The notes: generated by a model from the sequence alone, not told the origin. A stretch of 64,000 nucleotides of DNA from DATGKG01 sp963783145 (GCA_963783145.1 CAWAMM010000007.1:806001-870000), one strand, 5' to 3'. Positions 1 through 8,964 are shown, counted from the first letter of the stretch. Translations and numbers: made by a program.

Positions 1-2
1 CC

Positions 3-629
3 TTTGACTATCTCAACCCGAGCGCGCCCGAGTTCTCGCGCTTCGGCTTGCAGCAGATCTACTTTCCGCCGATCACCAACACCCTCCCTGGCGTCGGGGA
101 GCCGCCGTTCTGGTTCGGCGTCGCCAAGCGTAACCTTACCTCGCACTGGCGCTCGTGGCTGACGGTCCTCGCGATGACCGAGGATGCCAACGAAGGTGTA
201 TTCGGCGAGCCCCCTAAGACTGGCAATTTCAAGCGTGTCGGGCCCGCATCGGTCGGCCAGCTACGCTACGACATCGCACGGGAAACCACCCACGGCTTCA
301 ACCTGTCCGATTCGGCGAGCCGGTCGATCATGACGCTCGACGGCCTCGCCACGCTCCATCTCGTGAAGTCGACGAACAAGATCCAGTGTGCGCACCCGCT
401 GGCGTCGTGCCGAATGGGCGACGATCCCGAGACGTCGGCGCTTGACGACTCCCACGAGCTGCGCGGCCATCCCGGCATCTTCGTCACCGATGCGTCAAGC
501 GTACCGACCTCGCTCTGCGTCAACCCATCGCTGACGATCGCGGCCCTCGCCGAGCGCGCGTCTTCGATAATGCTGACGCGAGCCGCCGAGTATGGCGTCA
601 CGGTCACACCGGTGCCGCAGCTCCCCTGA
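3..629 (+). CDS. GMC-family oxidoreductase, C-terminal part (5' truncated by window edge)
   Basis: The reading frame is open from the first bases of the window to the TGA at 627-629, so the N-terminal FAD-binding half lies outside. The visible ~208 residues match the GMC oxidoreductase C-terminal domain. They contain the conserved HPLASCRMG block, in which the His is the usual active-site base, and the closing segment VTDASSVPTSLCVNPSLTI, whose Asn-Pro is the second catalytic position. GMC enzymes oxidise alcohols or sugars using FAD. The substrate cannot be told from this fragment. The TTG at 48 is not a likely start, because the same frame reads FDYLNPSAPEFSRFG upstream of it. Confidence 0.85.
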   Translation, partial: FDYLNPSAPEFSRFGLQQIYFPPITNTLPGVGEPPFWFGVAKRNLTSHWRSWLTVLAMTEDANEGVFGEPPKTGNFKRVGPASVGQLRYDIARETTHGFNLSDSASRSIMTLDGLATLHLVKSTNKIQCAHPLASCRMGDDPETSALDDSHELRGHPGIFVTDASSVPTSLCVNPSLTIAALAERASSIMLTRAAEYGVTVTPVPQLP

Positions 630-1128
630 TCACCGATTCCACCGAGCCGCGCCGGAAGATGAACAACGACGCGCTCGAAGTCAGAGCGATGGAGACAAAG
701 CTCGGTAACGCTCCCGGTAAGATCGAAGGTCTACGCGATATCGAGCCGGACGCCGACGTTATCGTGGGCAGCTACAGCTCCAACGTCGTGAACACCATGA
801 TGCTCGGGTTGAAGCACAGGACGAATGACCGTCATCCCGCGGAAGGCTGGATGAAGCAAATCGCGCGCAATATGACACTGTACGGCGGGGATTGCTTGCG
901 AGCTGCCGGTACTTGCTGCATGACCGGGACAATACACCCACTCATTTCGAGCTATCATCGAAGCCGGGTTGGTAAAAGCCTTGCCCCTCCAGGCGCGGAG
1001 TCCGAACCTCAATGCCCATGCCCAAAGCTGTGTCCGATGGCGACGGCGAATCCTGCCGATTACTTTTGCGGTGCTTCGGTCCGGGCCGAACGCGCGCTGG
1101 ATGATTTTGAGGAGTGGTCGTGTCCGGT
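630..1128. other. No confident gene; possibly decayed coding sequence
   Basis: A plus-strand frame opens at 659 and stays open to 1249, but it runs antisense into the sigma-fusion gene. Only its first ~95 residues (including DADVIVGSYSS and NMTLYGGDCL) look protein-like. No ribosome binding site, known domain or promoter was recognised. It may be the remnant of a gene disrupted by rearrangement. Confidence 0.35.
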
Positions 1129-3198
1129 TCACTTTTCCTTTGCGGCTCTCGTCGGAGCAAGACTTCCCCGAAAGAACACATCTTTTGTCCGGAAAAGGTC
1201 GGCGCGGCCAGCAAGGATCGTCTCGACACCGTCGAGCAGGTCGTCATAGGAAACCGTCATACCTAGTCTCCCGGTGAATGGTTCGGTGACGTGGAATGGC
1301 TGAGTAAGAAAGGCTTGCAGCAGGCGTCCTCGTCGGCACGCCAATCGGGTGGCGTCATCGAACTCCGAGTCGCTGTTCGCCTTTGAGTCCAGAGAGAACT
1401 TCCTATACCGACCGATTAGCTCTCTCGCATCGTGTGCAAGTCTGCGATGTCGGGCGCCGAATCCACCATCTTTCAAAAGCCGTGATGCTGACCCAAACGG
1501 ATCGATCGCGGGATATATTCCGGATTGCGCCAGTACCGGATCGAACGCGATCAACCCGTCGAACGGTGGCTGCAGCCGGGCAGGTTGCGTGTTCGCCTGG
1601 AGAAGGCGCACCACAAATGTGGTTATCGCACCAGGGCGCAACGTTCGCAGTTGCGGCAGCATTGTCTCGATGTCGGCCGCGAAACCGGGCCGTTCGAAGA
1701 AGGTCAAGAATACGTGCTGGTGTTGATTGAGCAGTTCGGTCGATTTGGATAGCGCTCGCTGGGCCACCGTTCGACCATCGTCACTGTCATCAAATTCGCC
1801 CTTGACGACCTGGACCCGGGTTTGGATGTCGGTCTCTGTGAGAAGATGATCGAACTCACTATCACTCCATGCTTCGCTCTGCCACCAGACCCACAAGCAC
1901 GCCAGACCGGGTCGACGGCCGACCACCGCGGCTAACTCGGAAAGAGTGACCAAGCGTCCGGCGTTCGTTGGTCCATCGACGCGAATGACCCCGCCGATCT
2001 GTATCGGCGCAAACAGATCGAGTGCTTTGATTCCAGTATGGAGGAAACTCCCCGGCTCCTCTCCTGCCAACCTAGCGGGAGTATTTGAGGACGACGGTTT
2101 TTCATCCAATAGACTAACCAGTTCGTTGAAGTGCTTCTCGCTCGCCCAGTCCGCGGCGGTACGCCCGTCGCGATCGCGCAGTTCACGACTCGCGCCGTGC
2201 TCGATCAGAAGCCGCACGAGGTCGGCTCGATTACGCATCGTCGCCACGTGCAGCGGCGTGTGACGGGCCGGGCCGGTCGCATTGGGGTCCGCTCCGCGCT
2301 CGAGCAGCCGAGAGGCCGCCGCTTCTCGACCGGTGACTATAGCCGCCCACAATGGTCGCTCCTGCGCGTTGCATCCGCATTGCTGGTCGACGCGCGCGCC
2401 ACGATCAATCAGCGCATCGATGATTCTTACCTCTCCGCATGCTGCGGCCCGAACGAGTGGGGTGGCTCGGGTCGGGATGGGCAGATCGAGGTCGGCAAAG
2501 GCGGTCGGATCCCAATCCTCTTCTGCCTCGAGCAGCGCCGGATTGCGATCGAGGACTTCATCGACCGTCCCTAGATCACCGGCGCGAATTGCAAGGAACA
2601 ACCGGACCGCATCAGGTAACACCCTCTGAAAAAATTGCCGTCTGGCGCGCAACTCGTTACCGACCATGCTCATTATCCCTTTGGACATTCGCTGCCGTGC
2701 CGAATGCAGACGTTGCTTCGCCGTGTTGGTGGAAATCTCAAGAAAGCTGCTGATCTGAACGAGGCTCTGGCTAGCGAAGTAGTGGAGCGCGATAACGATG
2801 CGCTCGTGCTCGGGTAGCATGGCGATTGCTCCGCGCGCGATGGCCTGGCGACGGCGGCGATCGACCAACGTTTCTGGAGCAGGCGGCTCAGCCTGCTCCG
2901 TCGAAAACGCCAGGTCCTCAATCGAACGGATCTTGCGCCGGGTGATACGATCGCAGTGCTTTGCGACTATCCGGCGCATCCAACTCGGGAATGCCTCGAG
3001 GTCGCGCAACTGGTTCAGGTGCAGGAATGCCTCGATGAAGGCATCCTGAGCGGCATCGCGTGCAAGTTCCGCATCGCCGAGCCTCGCGTATGCGAGGCCG
3101 ATCGCAAAGTTCTGATAGCGACGTACCAGCGTCGCAAACGCATCGCGGTCGCCTTCACGAGCCGCATCCACTAACTTGCCAAGTTGGCCCCTCGCCAT
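1129..3198 (-). CDS. ECF sigma factor - ankyrin repeats - degenerate F1-ATPase beta-like domain fusion
   Basis: A 689-residue protein with three parts. Residues ~20-90 are sigma-70 region 2 (including DAAQDAFIEAFLHL) and ~120-172 are region 4 with the helix-turn-helix (LVQISSFLEISTNTAKQRL). Residues ~196-365 hold four to five ankyrin repeats (TPLVRAAACGEVRIIDALI, TPLHVATMRNRADLVRLLI). Residues ~384-689 align with F1 beta from the nucleotide-binding domain to the C terminus: TGIKALDLFAPIQIGG (388-403), SGIYPAIDPFGSASR (559-573), QPFHVTEPFTGRLG (633-646). The P-loop is degenerate (GPTNAGR, 409-415, Lys and Thr lost), the GERTREG catalytic Glu region reads WQSEAW, and Walker B reads HVFLTFFERP with no Asp, so ATP hydrolysis is unlikely. 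The start at 3198 was chosen because GGAAGG lies 9 nt upstream and the sigma domain begins there. The frame extends upstream to 3504, but that part looks non-coding. No anti-sigma gene is adjacent. Confidence 0.9.
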   Translation of the reverse strand: MARGQLGKLVDAAREGDRDAFATLVRRYQNFAIGLAYARLGDAELARDAAQDAFIEAFLHLNQLRDLEAFPSWMRRIVAKHCDRITRRKIRSIEDLAFSTEQAEPPAPETLVDRRRRQAIARGAIAMLPEHERIVIALHYFASQSLVQISSFLEISTNTAKQRLHSARQRMSKGIMSMVGNELRARRQFFQRVLPDAVRLFLAIRAGDLGTVDEVLDRNPALLEAEEDWDPTAFADLDLPIPTRATPLVRAAACGEVRIIDALIDRGARVDQQCGCNAQERPLWAAIVTGREAAASRLLERGADPNATGPARHTPLHVATMRNRADLVRLLIEHGASRELRDRDGRTAADWASEKHFNELVSLLDEKPSSSNTPARLAGEEPGSFLHTGIKALDLFAPIQIGGVIRVDGPTNAGRLVTLSELAAVVGRRPGLACLWVWWQSEAWSDSEFDHLLTETDIQTRVQVVKGEFDDSDDGRTVAQRALSKSTELLNQHQHVFLTFFERPGFAADIETMLPQLRTLRPGAITTFVVRLLQANTQPARLQPPFDGLIAFDPVLAQSGIYPAIDPFGSASRLLKDGGFGARHRRLAHDARELIGRYRKFSLDSKANSDSEFDDATRLACRRGRLLQAFLTQPFHVTEPFTGRLGMTVSYDDLLDGVETILAGRADLFRTKDVFFRGSLAPTRAAKEK

Positions 3199-3718
3199 CG
3201 ACGTGTGCCTTCCACCATAATAGACCCATCGAGGGCTGTAGCGGTTAGCGGAATATTTGCGACCGGAACCGGTCGGAGCCCGTCGCCCTCTCCCCCACGC
3301 GAAGACTGCTGAATCGAATTTACGGAGGCCCGAGCCTGGCTGGGACTGCTCGACGGAGTTGATTACAGGCAGCGTAGCCGTCGCGTGCTCGTGGCAGCAC
3401 GCAAACTCGACCGCAGGTAAGTTTCGCGCTTGAACCGGTGGCCGCAGAACGGCAACGTGTTTGTATATCGGTGAGGAGTGAGTCAACTTTCGGGAGTGGG
3501 GCATCTATTCTGCGCGCGAACGGGTCCACCGCCTGAGCGCGCGATCAACCTGCACGAACCCCAGCGCTCGAATGCCGCCGCAGCGAATTGCCGGCACGCT
3601 AATGAGCGAGTTCGGGGAGATCGACCACTTCTTTTCGGTAGAACTGGTGCAGCACCATCGCCAAATAGCGCCTTGTCGGTTGACGCCGCGCCGGTTAAGA
3701 CAGGAGATGTCGGGGGCA
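3199..3718. other. Divergent intergenic region upstream of the sigma-fusion gene
   Basis: 520 bases separate the sigma-fusion start from the GNAT-like remnant. On the minus strand a TATTAT -10-like hexamer lies about 18 nt before the ATG at 3198, giving a short leader with a GGAAGG ribosome binding site. No good -35 was seen. The remainder holds no recognisable gene. Open frames here are shadow frames of GC-rich DNA. Confidence 0.35.
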
Positions 3719-4775
3719 ATGGACGAAACGCCGACTGTGCATCGCTACTGTCCAGCTGATCGGGCCGAGGTCTTCGATCTCTTTCGCCAGTCATTTCAGC
3801 CAGAGCTCGCCGCTCTGAGAAATCTCGCAGTTTCAATGGAAGTACGAAATCCGCCCCTTCACGCCCTCGGAAGGTCCCAACATAAACATTCTTCGGCTGG
3901 GTCCAAAGCTCGTAGGTCTGTCGTTGGGCTTTCATCTCCAGATGTGGATGGCCGGGATCGAATGCCCTGGTGAGGGACGCGGTGGTTGGGTCGTTCATCC
4001 TGCCTACCGTGGTCGCAACCTGTGGCGAGGAACCAGGACCCATCACAGGGGCGACCCGCCAGTTCGTTTCGGGTGGTCTCACATGCCCCACCAAGTAACG
4101 CGACGCACGGGTTACTTCAGCGACGCGGTGAGGCCGCTGGTTCGAGTCCTCAATGTCGGAGCGTTACTGGAAAAATTCACTCACAGTCGGATCCTCGGCT
4201 CGATAGGGAGCGTCGCGAGCGCCGCCCTGCCGCAGGCATCCGCCTCCCGTGCGGGGGGACAAAGCAGCGCCGTCGTGCGGCTGGAGGCCTTCGATGATCG
4301 CGTTGACCGACTCTGGGAGCGCGCTCGGCGTCGTGACCGCGCGATGGTTGTCCGCGAGCAACGCTACCTGAACTGGCGCTATTGTCAGCGCCCTGATGCG
4401 ACCTACATTTTGTACGGCTATGAGCGTGGACCGGACTTGGCAGGCTTCCTTGTGGCACGCGACACTTGGTATCTCGGGATGCGGTGGGGCTACCTGGTCG
4501 ACTTTCTCGCGCCGGCACGATCGAGCGAAGCGTTAACTTCGCTCATTCGAAACGCGCTTGCCGATTTTCGCGAGAACGGTGCTGCGGCAGCGAGTTGCAT
4601 AGCAACCGACCCGCTAGCTCGTAGATCGTTTTACCGCAGTGGTTTTTTTCCCGCTCCGCAGCGCAGGCCCGTCCGATTTGCGCACTTTCTGGATCCTAGG
4701 CGAACCGACCTCGCAAAGTTCAGGGAGTTGAGACGGTGGTACCTGACGATGGGCGATGGAGACCTCGAATTGTAG
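3719..4775 (+). pseudogene. GNAT-family acetyltransferase-like protein, frameshifted
   Basis: The N-terminal part (MDETPTVHRYCPADRAEVFDLFRQSF) is in one frame. The rest is in another, joining at about 3805-3830 where the sequence should run ...FQPELAAL / QFQWKYEIRPF.... The second frame has a TGA just upstream of that join, so translation cannot pass without a frameshift. The second part has the acetyl-CoA loop-like VVHPAYRGRNLW, the VRFGWSH segment and a C-terminal domain with YLNWRYCQRPDATY, typical of paired-GNAT proteins of about 350 residues. The ATG at 3719 is the likely start. An in-frame ATG at 3707 is the alternative. Either this is a real pseudogene or one base is wrong in the assembly. 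The substrate is unknown. Confidence 0.6.
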
Positions 4776-5361
4776 TGACGTCAGGTGTCTCTGCCGCGGT
4801 GGTCCGGAGCTCGGGTGATAGTTGGGAATCGTTTTGCTGAAATTCTTTCCGTTTGCGCGAGGCGAGACGCGCCCGCCGGTTGCTCTTGATCCCAATTCCG
4901 CGCGGTGGCCGTCGAGGCTGAGCTCAAGCTCCACTCCGGACCCTCCGGTAATTTCGGGACCGTGAGGCAGACATCGGTTCGAAGAAGCGAGCGTTGACGA
5001 CAGAATAAAGGTGGCTCGAGCACGAGATCTCCGTTCTGTCTCGCCGCGACTCGGAGACCGAAATGGGGTCAGGGAACTGCTTTCGGCTCAGCACTCATCC
5101 GCCGGCGAGATCGCGTCACGCGCATTAGCTCAGAGAACGTCGTCTCCCCTTCGACTTGCAATAACACTTTGTCGGACAATCCTACCGATGGGCAGAGCTA
5201 GCGTAAACGGAGGGAGGCTAGAAGGCGGCAGGACACAAGCCCGATACAGCAGCAGGCTTTGTAAATCCAGATTTTGTCGTGCTACTCCTCGCCCTTGCGG
5301 CTCGCCGAAGGTCGGCGGCATATGCGCCCGCCGAACATCGACGGGAAATGGAGGACGGATC
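4776..5361. other. 586-base non-coding stretch, nothing recognised
   Basis: No domain-bearing frame on either strand. The frame of the downstream LLM gene extends back to 5011 without a stop, but the extension is low-complexity Arg/Ser sequence and the true start has a strong ribosome binding site at 5350. A GGCTTTGTAAATCC segment near 5255 resembles an anticodon arm, but no T arm follows. Confidence 0.4.
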
Positions 5362-6414
5362 ATGGAATTCGGAATCGCGCTCTTCTCGAACGTCGACGCC
5401 TGGAAAACCGTCAAGCGCGCCGAGGAACTCGGCTTCTCGCATGCGTGGTTCTACGATTCGCAGCTCCTCGCGCCCGACATCTTCATCTCGATGGCGCTGG
5501 CTGCAGAGCACAGCTCGAAGATCAAACTCGCCAGCGGCGTGGTGATCCCGACCAACCGCATCGCGCCGGTCTGCGCCGATGCGTTCGCGACGCTCAACAA
5601 ACTCGCGCCGGGACGCATCGTCTTCGGGGTCGGGACCGGATTTACCGGCCGCAACACGATGGGCATGGGGCCAATGAAGCTGTCCGCGATGCGCGAGTAC
5701 ATCCGCGTCGTCTACGGCCTGCTCAAAGGCGAGACCATCGAATGGGAGTTTGAGGGCGAGCGGAAAAAGATCCGCTTCTTGAATCCCGAGTTCGGCATGA
5801 TCAACATCACCGACAAGATTCCGCTGCACGTTTCGGCCTTCGCGCCCAAGGCGCGCAAGATGACCGCCGAGATCGCCGATGGATGGATCACTTTTTCGGC
5901 ATCGCCAGAGCGGGCCGTCCACGAGAACGCCGAGATGGCCAAGGCGTGTCGCGAAGTCGGACGCGATCCCAAGACGCTTTACACTACCGCATTCGCACTC
6001 GGATGCGTGTTGAAGCCCGGTGAGTCGGCGGCAAGCCCGCGCGCCAAGGCGCAGGCCGGACCGATGGCGGTCGTGACGTTGCACGGATTGATTGAGCGCT
6101 CGATCGATGGCCTGCTGCCCCCATACATCCAGAAGCTCGCGGGCGCGTATCGCGAGCAGTATGCGACCTATCAGCCTGCCGATGCGAAATATCTCCAGAT
6201 GCACAAGATGCATCTGCTGGGCGTGCGCGCGGAGGAGGAAAAATATCTCACCGAGGACTTCCTGCGCGAAACCACCTTCACCGCGACCGAGGAGGTGCTG
6301 CGCGATCGTCTGAGGGCGTTCAAAGAAGCGGGTTACAATCAATTCGTGGTGCAACTGGTCCCCGGTCATGAGGATGCCATCGAGGACTGGGCGCGGCTGT
6401 TCGCGAAGGTTTAA
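5362..6414 (+). CDS. LLM-class (luciferase-like) F420/FMN-dependent oxidoreductase
   Basis: 350 residues with the bacterial luciferase-like TIM-barrel signature. The N-terminal MEFGIALFSNVDAW strand is followed by AEELGFSHAWFYDSQ, VVIPTNRIAP and the GRIVFGVGTGFTGR block that forms the flavin phosphate site. The start at 5362 is supported by GGAGG at 5350-5354. These enzymes use reduced F420 or FMN to act on diverse substrates, and the substrate cannot be assigned. The gene stands alone, 45 bases upstream of the rhodanese gene. A second, frameshifted LLM gene lies at 33958, but the two are clearly different subfamilies. Confidence 0.88.
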   Translation: MEFGIALFSNVDAWKTVKRAEELGFSHAWFYDSQLLAPDIFISMALAAEHSSKIKLASGVVIPTNRIAPVCADAFATLNKLAPGRIVFGVGTGFTGRNTMGMGPMKLSAMREYIRVVYGLLKGETIEWEFEGERKKIRFLNPEFGMINITDKIPLHVSAFAPKARKMTAEIADGWITFSASPERAVHENAEMAKACREVGRDPKTLYTTAFALGCVLKPGESAASPRAKAQAGPMAVVTLHGLIERSIDGLLPPYIQKLAGAYREQYATYQPADAKYLQMHKMHLLGVRAEEEKYLTEDFLRETTFTATEEVLRDRLRAFKEAGYNQFVVQLVPGHEDAIEDWARLFAKV

Positions 6415-6459
6415 AACTCCCTCGTTGGCGAGGCGTGATGGCTCTGTTACGCTGAGAGC

Positions 6460-6939
6460 ATGCGTCGATTAGTAACCTCAATTGCAGTCGCGTTGATGAT
6501 CGCGCTGACGTTTGCGGCGCGCGCCTCGGCGGCCGATATCGGCAAGCTGCTGGATAACAAGGAAGAGCCCGATAATTTCCAGATTATCCACGTCGCAGAT
6601 CTCGCGAAGCTGATGGCTGACCCAGCATCGAAGGTGCAGATCTTCGATGCCAACCATGCATCGACGCGCGAGAACTTCGGCGTCATTCCCGGCGCGCATA
6701 TGCTCAGCTCGCCCGGCAAATACGACGTCGCCAAAGAGCTCCCGGCGGACAAGAACGCGAAGCTGGTTTTCTACTGCGCCGATACCCATTGAATGGCCTC
6801 GCACGAAGCCGCCCGGCGGGCGGTCGCAGCAGGATATAAAGATGTCGCGGTGATGAGCGACGGCATCCAAGGCTGGGCCGATCAGCATCAGTCCATTCGC
6901 CACGTCAGTGAATCCGAGGCCGAGGGAAAATCCAGCTAG
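6460..6939 (+). CDS. Exported rhodanese-like protein with in-frame UGA (selenoprotein candidate)
   Basis: The frame encodes a signal peptide (MRRLVTSIAVALMIALTFAARASA) and a rhodanese domain, then meets TGA at 6790-6792 and continues without another stop to TAG at 6937-6939, giving 159 residues. The paralogue 0.9 kb downstream reads FYCFDKRCMASHAAARRA. Here the same stretch is FYCADTH-(UGA)-MASHEAARRA, so the UGA sits exactly where the paralogue has Cys. The remaining ~49 codons keep the rhodanese pattern (AAGYKDVAVMSDGIQGW). This fits selenocysteine in a rhodanese active-site loop, where the first Cys would be the persulfide carrier. A simple TGC-to-TGA nonsense mutation is the alternative. 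The 3' end abuts the convergent thioesterase, sharing CTAG. Confidence 0.65.
6808..6824 (+). promoter_or_regulatory. Hairpin 15 nt after the in-frame UGA, possible bacterial SECIS
   Basis: GCCGCCC (6808-6814) pairs with GGGCGGT (6818-6824) around a GGC loop. The apex is about 24 nt downstream of the UGA, within the range used by bacterial SECIS elements, and the loop carries G residues. Caution: the same hairpin, slightly weaker at its base, is present in the Cys paralogue at the equivalent codons, so it may simply reflect the conserved AARRA coding. Confidence 0.25.
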
Positions 6940-7631
6940 GCTTCTTTCTTCGAGGCTGCGAGAGTCGCCTCTGCCATCGCCTGAAAGCGTTCGTGGCCGA
7001 CCGCGATGAAGAGACCCTCGGCTTCAGCGGTCACGACTCCCTCGGCGGACACCGTGCAATGAGTGAAGATCTTGCGTCCCTCGGTCTTCGTCACGCCTGC
7101 CTCGAAAACCAGCTCGGTGAGCAGCGGCGTTGGTCTGCGATAACGTATCGATAGCGTGCCGGTCATGCCAGGATTGCCGGTCAGCGATTGCGCCATGCCG
7201 AGGACCTCATCGAAGGCGGCCGCGATTATGCCGCCATGCACGTATCCCGGCGGGCCCTCATAGGCAACGCCAAAGTTCGCATGCCCTATAACCTTGTCGT
7301 CGACCACCGCGAGGCGTATCGGCGGCGCCAGAGGATTGGCCAGCCCGATCAGCGGGCTATGATCGAAGAAGGCGTGGGTGTTGCCCGCGTTGGCGGTTTC
7401 CGCAAAGCCCTCGTACGCGCGCGAGACCGGATACTGCGCGAGCCGCTCCGCGTACTTCTCGAGCGCGTCGGCGGCGGCGCGCAGGCTCTCCTCGGGCGCG
7501 GCCACCTGCACCAGATGATCGATGACGCGGCGCATCGCGCTCGCGAGGCGATGAGCCTCGGCACGGCGTCCGGTGGCGGGCTGCTGATTACGCGCCCAGG
7601 CCTCCTCGAAGTTGAAGCTGTCTCCGGCCAT
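6936..7631 (-). CDS. PaaI/hotdog-fold thioesterase family protein
   Basis: 231 residues. The C-terminal ~140 form a hotdog thioesterase domain with the PaaI-type helix GPPGYVHGGIIAAAFDEVLG, where HGG...D/E is the acyl-CoA thioesterase signature, followed by TGTLSIRYRRPTPL. The N-terminal ~80 residues are helical and less conserved. It likely hydrolyses an acyl-CoA. The stop overlaps the stop of the plus-strand rhodanese frame in the palindromic CTAG. There is no strong ribosome binding site before the ATG at 7631. Confidence 0.82.
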   Translation of the reverse strand: MAGDSFNFEEAWARNQQPATGRRAEAHRLASAMRRVIDHLVQVAAPEESLRAAADALEKYAERLAQYPVSRAYEGFAETANAGNTHAFFDHSPLIGLANPLAPPIRLAVVDDKVIGHANFGVAYEGPPGYVHGGIIAAAFDEVLGMAQSLTGNPGMTGTLSIRYRRPTPLLTELVFEAGVTKTEGRKIFTHCTVSAEGVVTAEAEGLFIAVGHERFQAMAEATLAASKKEA

Positions 7632-7727
7632 TGAGCTGTTTTATGGGATTCGGCCGCGTGGGAATAGCTCGCGCGAGATATCGAAGAACACTTTGGCGGT
7701 GATCGCTGCTTTGCTATGCTGCTGCGC

Positions 7728-8204
7728 ATGCGTCGTTGGTCAGTATTAACCGCTATCGCGTTGACGATCGTGGTCGGATTCGCCGCGCGCGCTTCAGCGC
7801 AGAGCCTCCGCATCCTCATCGACGATCCGCCGGGCCCGGAAAAATTCAAAACCATTCATGCCGATGACCTTGCCAATTCGATGGAGGACCCGTCGTCGCA
7901 CGTAAAGGTCTACGACGCGAATCTTGCGGACACGCGGCAGCGCTTTGGCGTAATCGACGGCGCACATCTCCTCAGTTCATACGACCAATACAATGTCGCT
8001 AAGGAGCTACCCGCCGACAAAAACGCGAGGGTCGTTTTCTACTGCTTCGACAAGCGCTGCATGGCGTCGCATGCGGCCGCCCGGCGGGCGATCGATGCCG
8101 GTTATAAAGATGTCTCGGTGATGTGCGATGGCATCGTCGGATGGCGCTTGATGGGTGCGCCGATTCATCAGGTGACTGAAGCCGAAGCTGCCGGCACGGA
8201 GTAG
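7728..8204 (+). CDS. Exported rhodanese-like protein (Cys paralogue)
   Basis: 158 residues: signal peptide (MRRWSVLTAIALTIVVGFAARASA), then a rhodanese-like domain with VKVYDANLADTRQRFGVIDGAH and the active-site loop YCFDKRCMASH, containing two Cys five residues apart. It is a close paralogue of the UGA-containing gene at 6460. The same start context (ATGCGTCG) supports ATG 7728 rather than the in-frame ATG at 7716. It probably transfers sulfur, or senses thiols, in the periplasm. The duplication is interrupted by the thioesterase on the other strand. Confidence 0.82.
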   Translation: MRRWSVLTAIALTIVVGFAARASAQSLRILIDDPPGPEKFKTIHADDLANSMEDPSSHVKVYDANLADTRQRFGVIDGAHLLSSYDQYNVAKELPADKNARVVFYCFDKRCMASHAAARRAIDAGYKDVSVMCDGIVGWRLMGAPIHQVTEAEAAGTE

Positions 8205-8256
8205 GGCCGTTTCGCGCTCGATCCGGCGGCGCGATTTCCATACGATCATTCGGTAG

Positions 8257-8964
8257 ATGCGCCGCTTCTACCTGTTTCTCCTCACCTGCCTCTTAGCGAT
8301 AACAGCTTCCGTTGTCTCCGCGCCTGCTCAAGACGTGATGCAGGGTGAGCCGCAGATCGCGCCCGCGCCGCGGGCCACGCGGGTGCCGCAGCAGCCCTCC
8401 AATCCCGAGATACAGATTCCGCAGCAGGCGCCTCAACAACCATGGACGCCGCCGCCGACGCCCGCTCCGCCGCCTCCGCAAGCCAATGTGCCGTTGGTCA
8501 CCGCGCAGCCGGTGCTGCCGCCGGTGTTTCGCGGATGCTGGCAGGGAACGGTCGAGAGCGTCGATTCGATCACGCGCGCACCCGGAGGGCATAAGCTCGG
8601 ATACTGGACGCCCAAGACTTACCGCCTATGTTACAAGCGCGTCGGCGACGGTCCGTATCAACTGACCTTCGGCGAGACCAACGTGGTCGCGACCGAGAAG
8701 ATCAAATACTCGAAAGGCACCGTCGAGATTAAGCAGACCGACGGCCGCAGCTATGCCGAGTTGCGCGCCTTCCTGCATTTCGACGAATACCAGGCCGGCA
8801 GAACTTTCAGCAGCTCAACCTTCGCGGTCGACGAAGTCACCATGCTCGAATGTAAAATCGACGGCGACCAGATGCAGGTTATCGCCGACGTCGACGGGCG
8901 TCGCGAGGACGAGCCGTGGTTCCATGCACATTGGCGCACCACCTTCATCCGAGTGCCGATGTAA
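8257..8964 (+). CDS. Secreted proline-rich protein of unknown function
   Basis: 235 residues. It starts with a signal peptide (LFLLTCLLAITASVVSAPAQ). Residues ~30-85 are rich in Pro and Gln (QQPWTPPPTPAPPPPQ). The globular C-terminal part of ~145 residues begins FRGCWQGTVESVD and holds a Cys pair (GCW, LCYK) and many beta-forming stretches. The FxGCWxG opening is common among small secreted beta-barrel proteins, but no family was recognised. It lies just downstream of the rhodanese and 63 bases before the esterase gene. Confidence 0.7.
   Translation: MRRFYLFLLTCLLAITASVVSAPAQDVMQGEPQIAPAPRATRVPQQPSNPEIQIPQQAPQQPWTPPPTPAPPPPQANVPLVTAQPVLPPVFRGCWQGTVESVDSITRAPGGHKLGYWTPKTYRLCYKRVGDGPYQLTFGETNVVATEKIKYSKGTVEIKQTDGRSYAELRAFLHFDEYQAGRTFSSSTFAVDEVTMLECKIDGDQMQVIADVDGRREDEPWFHAHWRTTFIRVPM

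Noticed and set aside
659..1249. Plus-strand frame of 196 codons
   Set aside because: It has no ribosome binding site or known domain and its end runs antisense into the sigma fusion gene.
5240..5330. tRNA-Thr-like anticodon arm around GGCTTTGTAAATCC
   Set aside because: The stem has a mismatch and no T-arm or acceptor stem follows.
5218..6369. Minus-strand frame opposite the LLM gene
   Set aside because: Arg/His-rich shadow translation without motifs; the plus strand has the luciferase-like signatures and a ribosome binding site.
6808..6824. Hairpin after the UGA as firm proof of a SECIS
   Set aside because: The same hairpin occurs in the Cys paralogue, so it is at most weak support.
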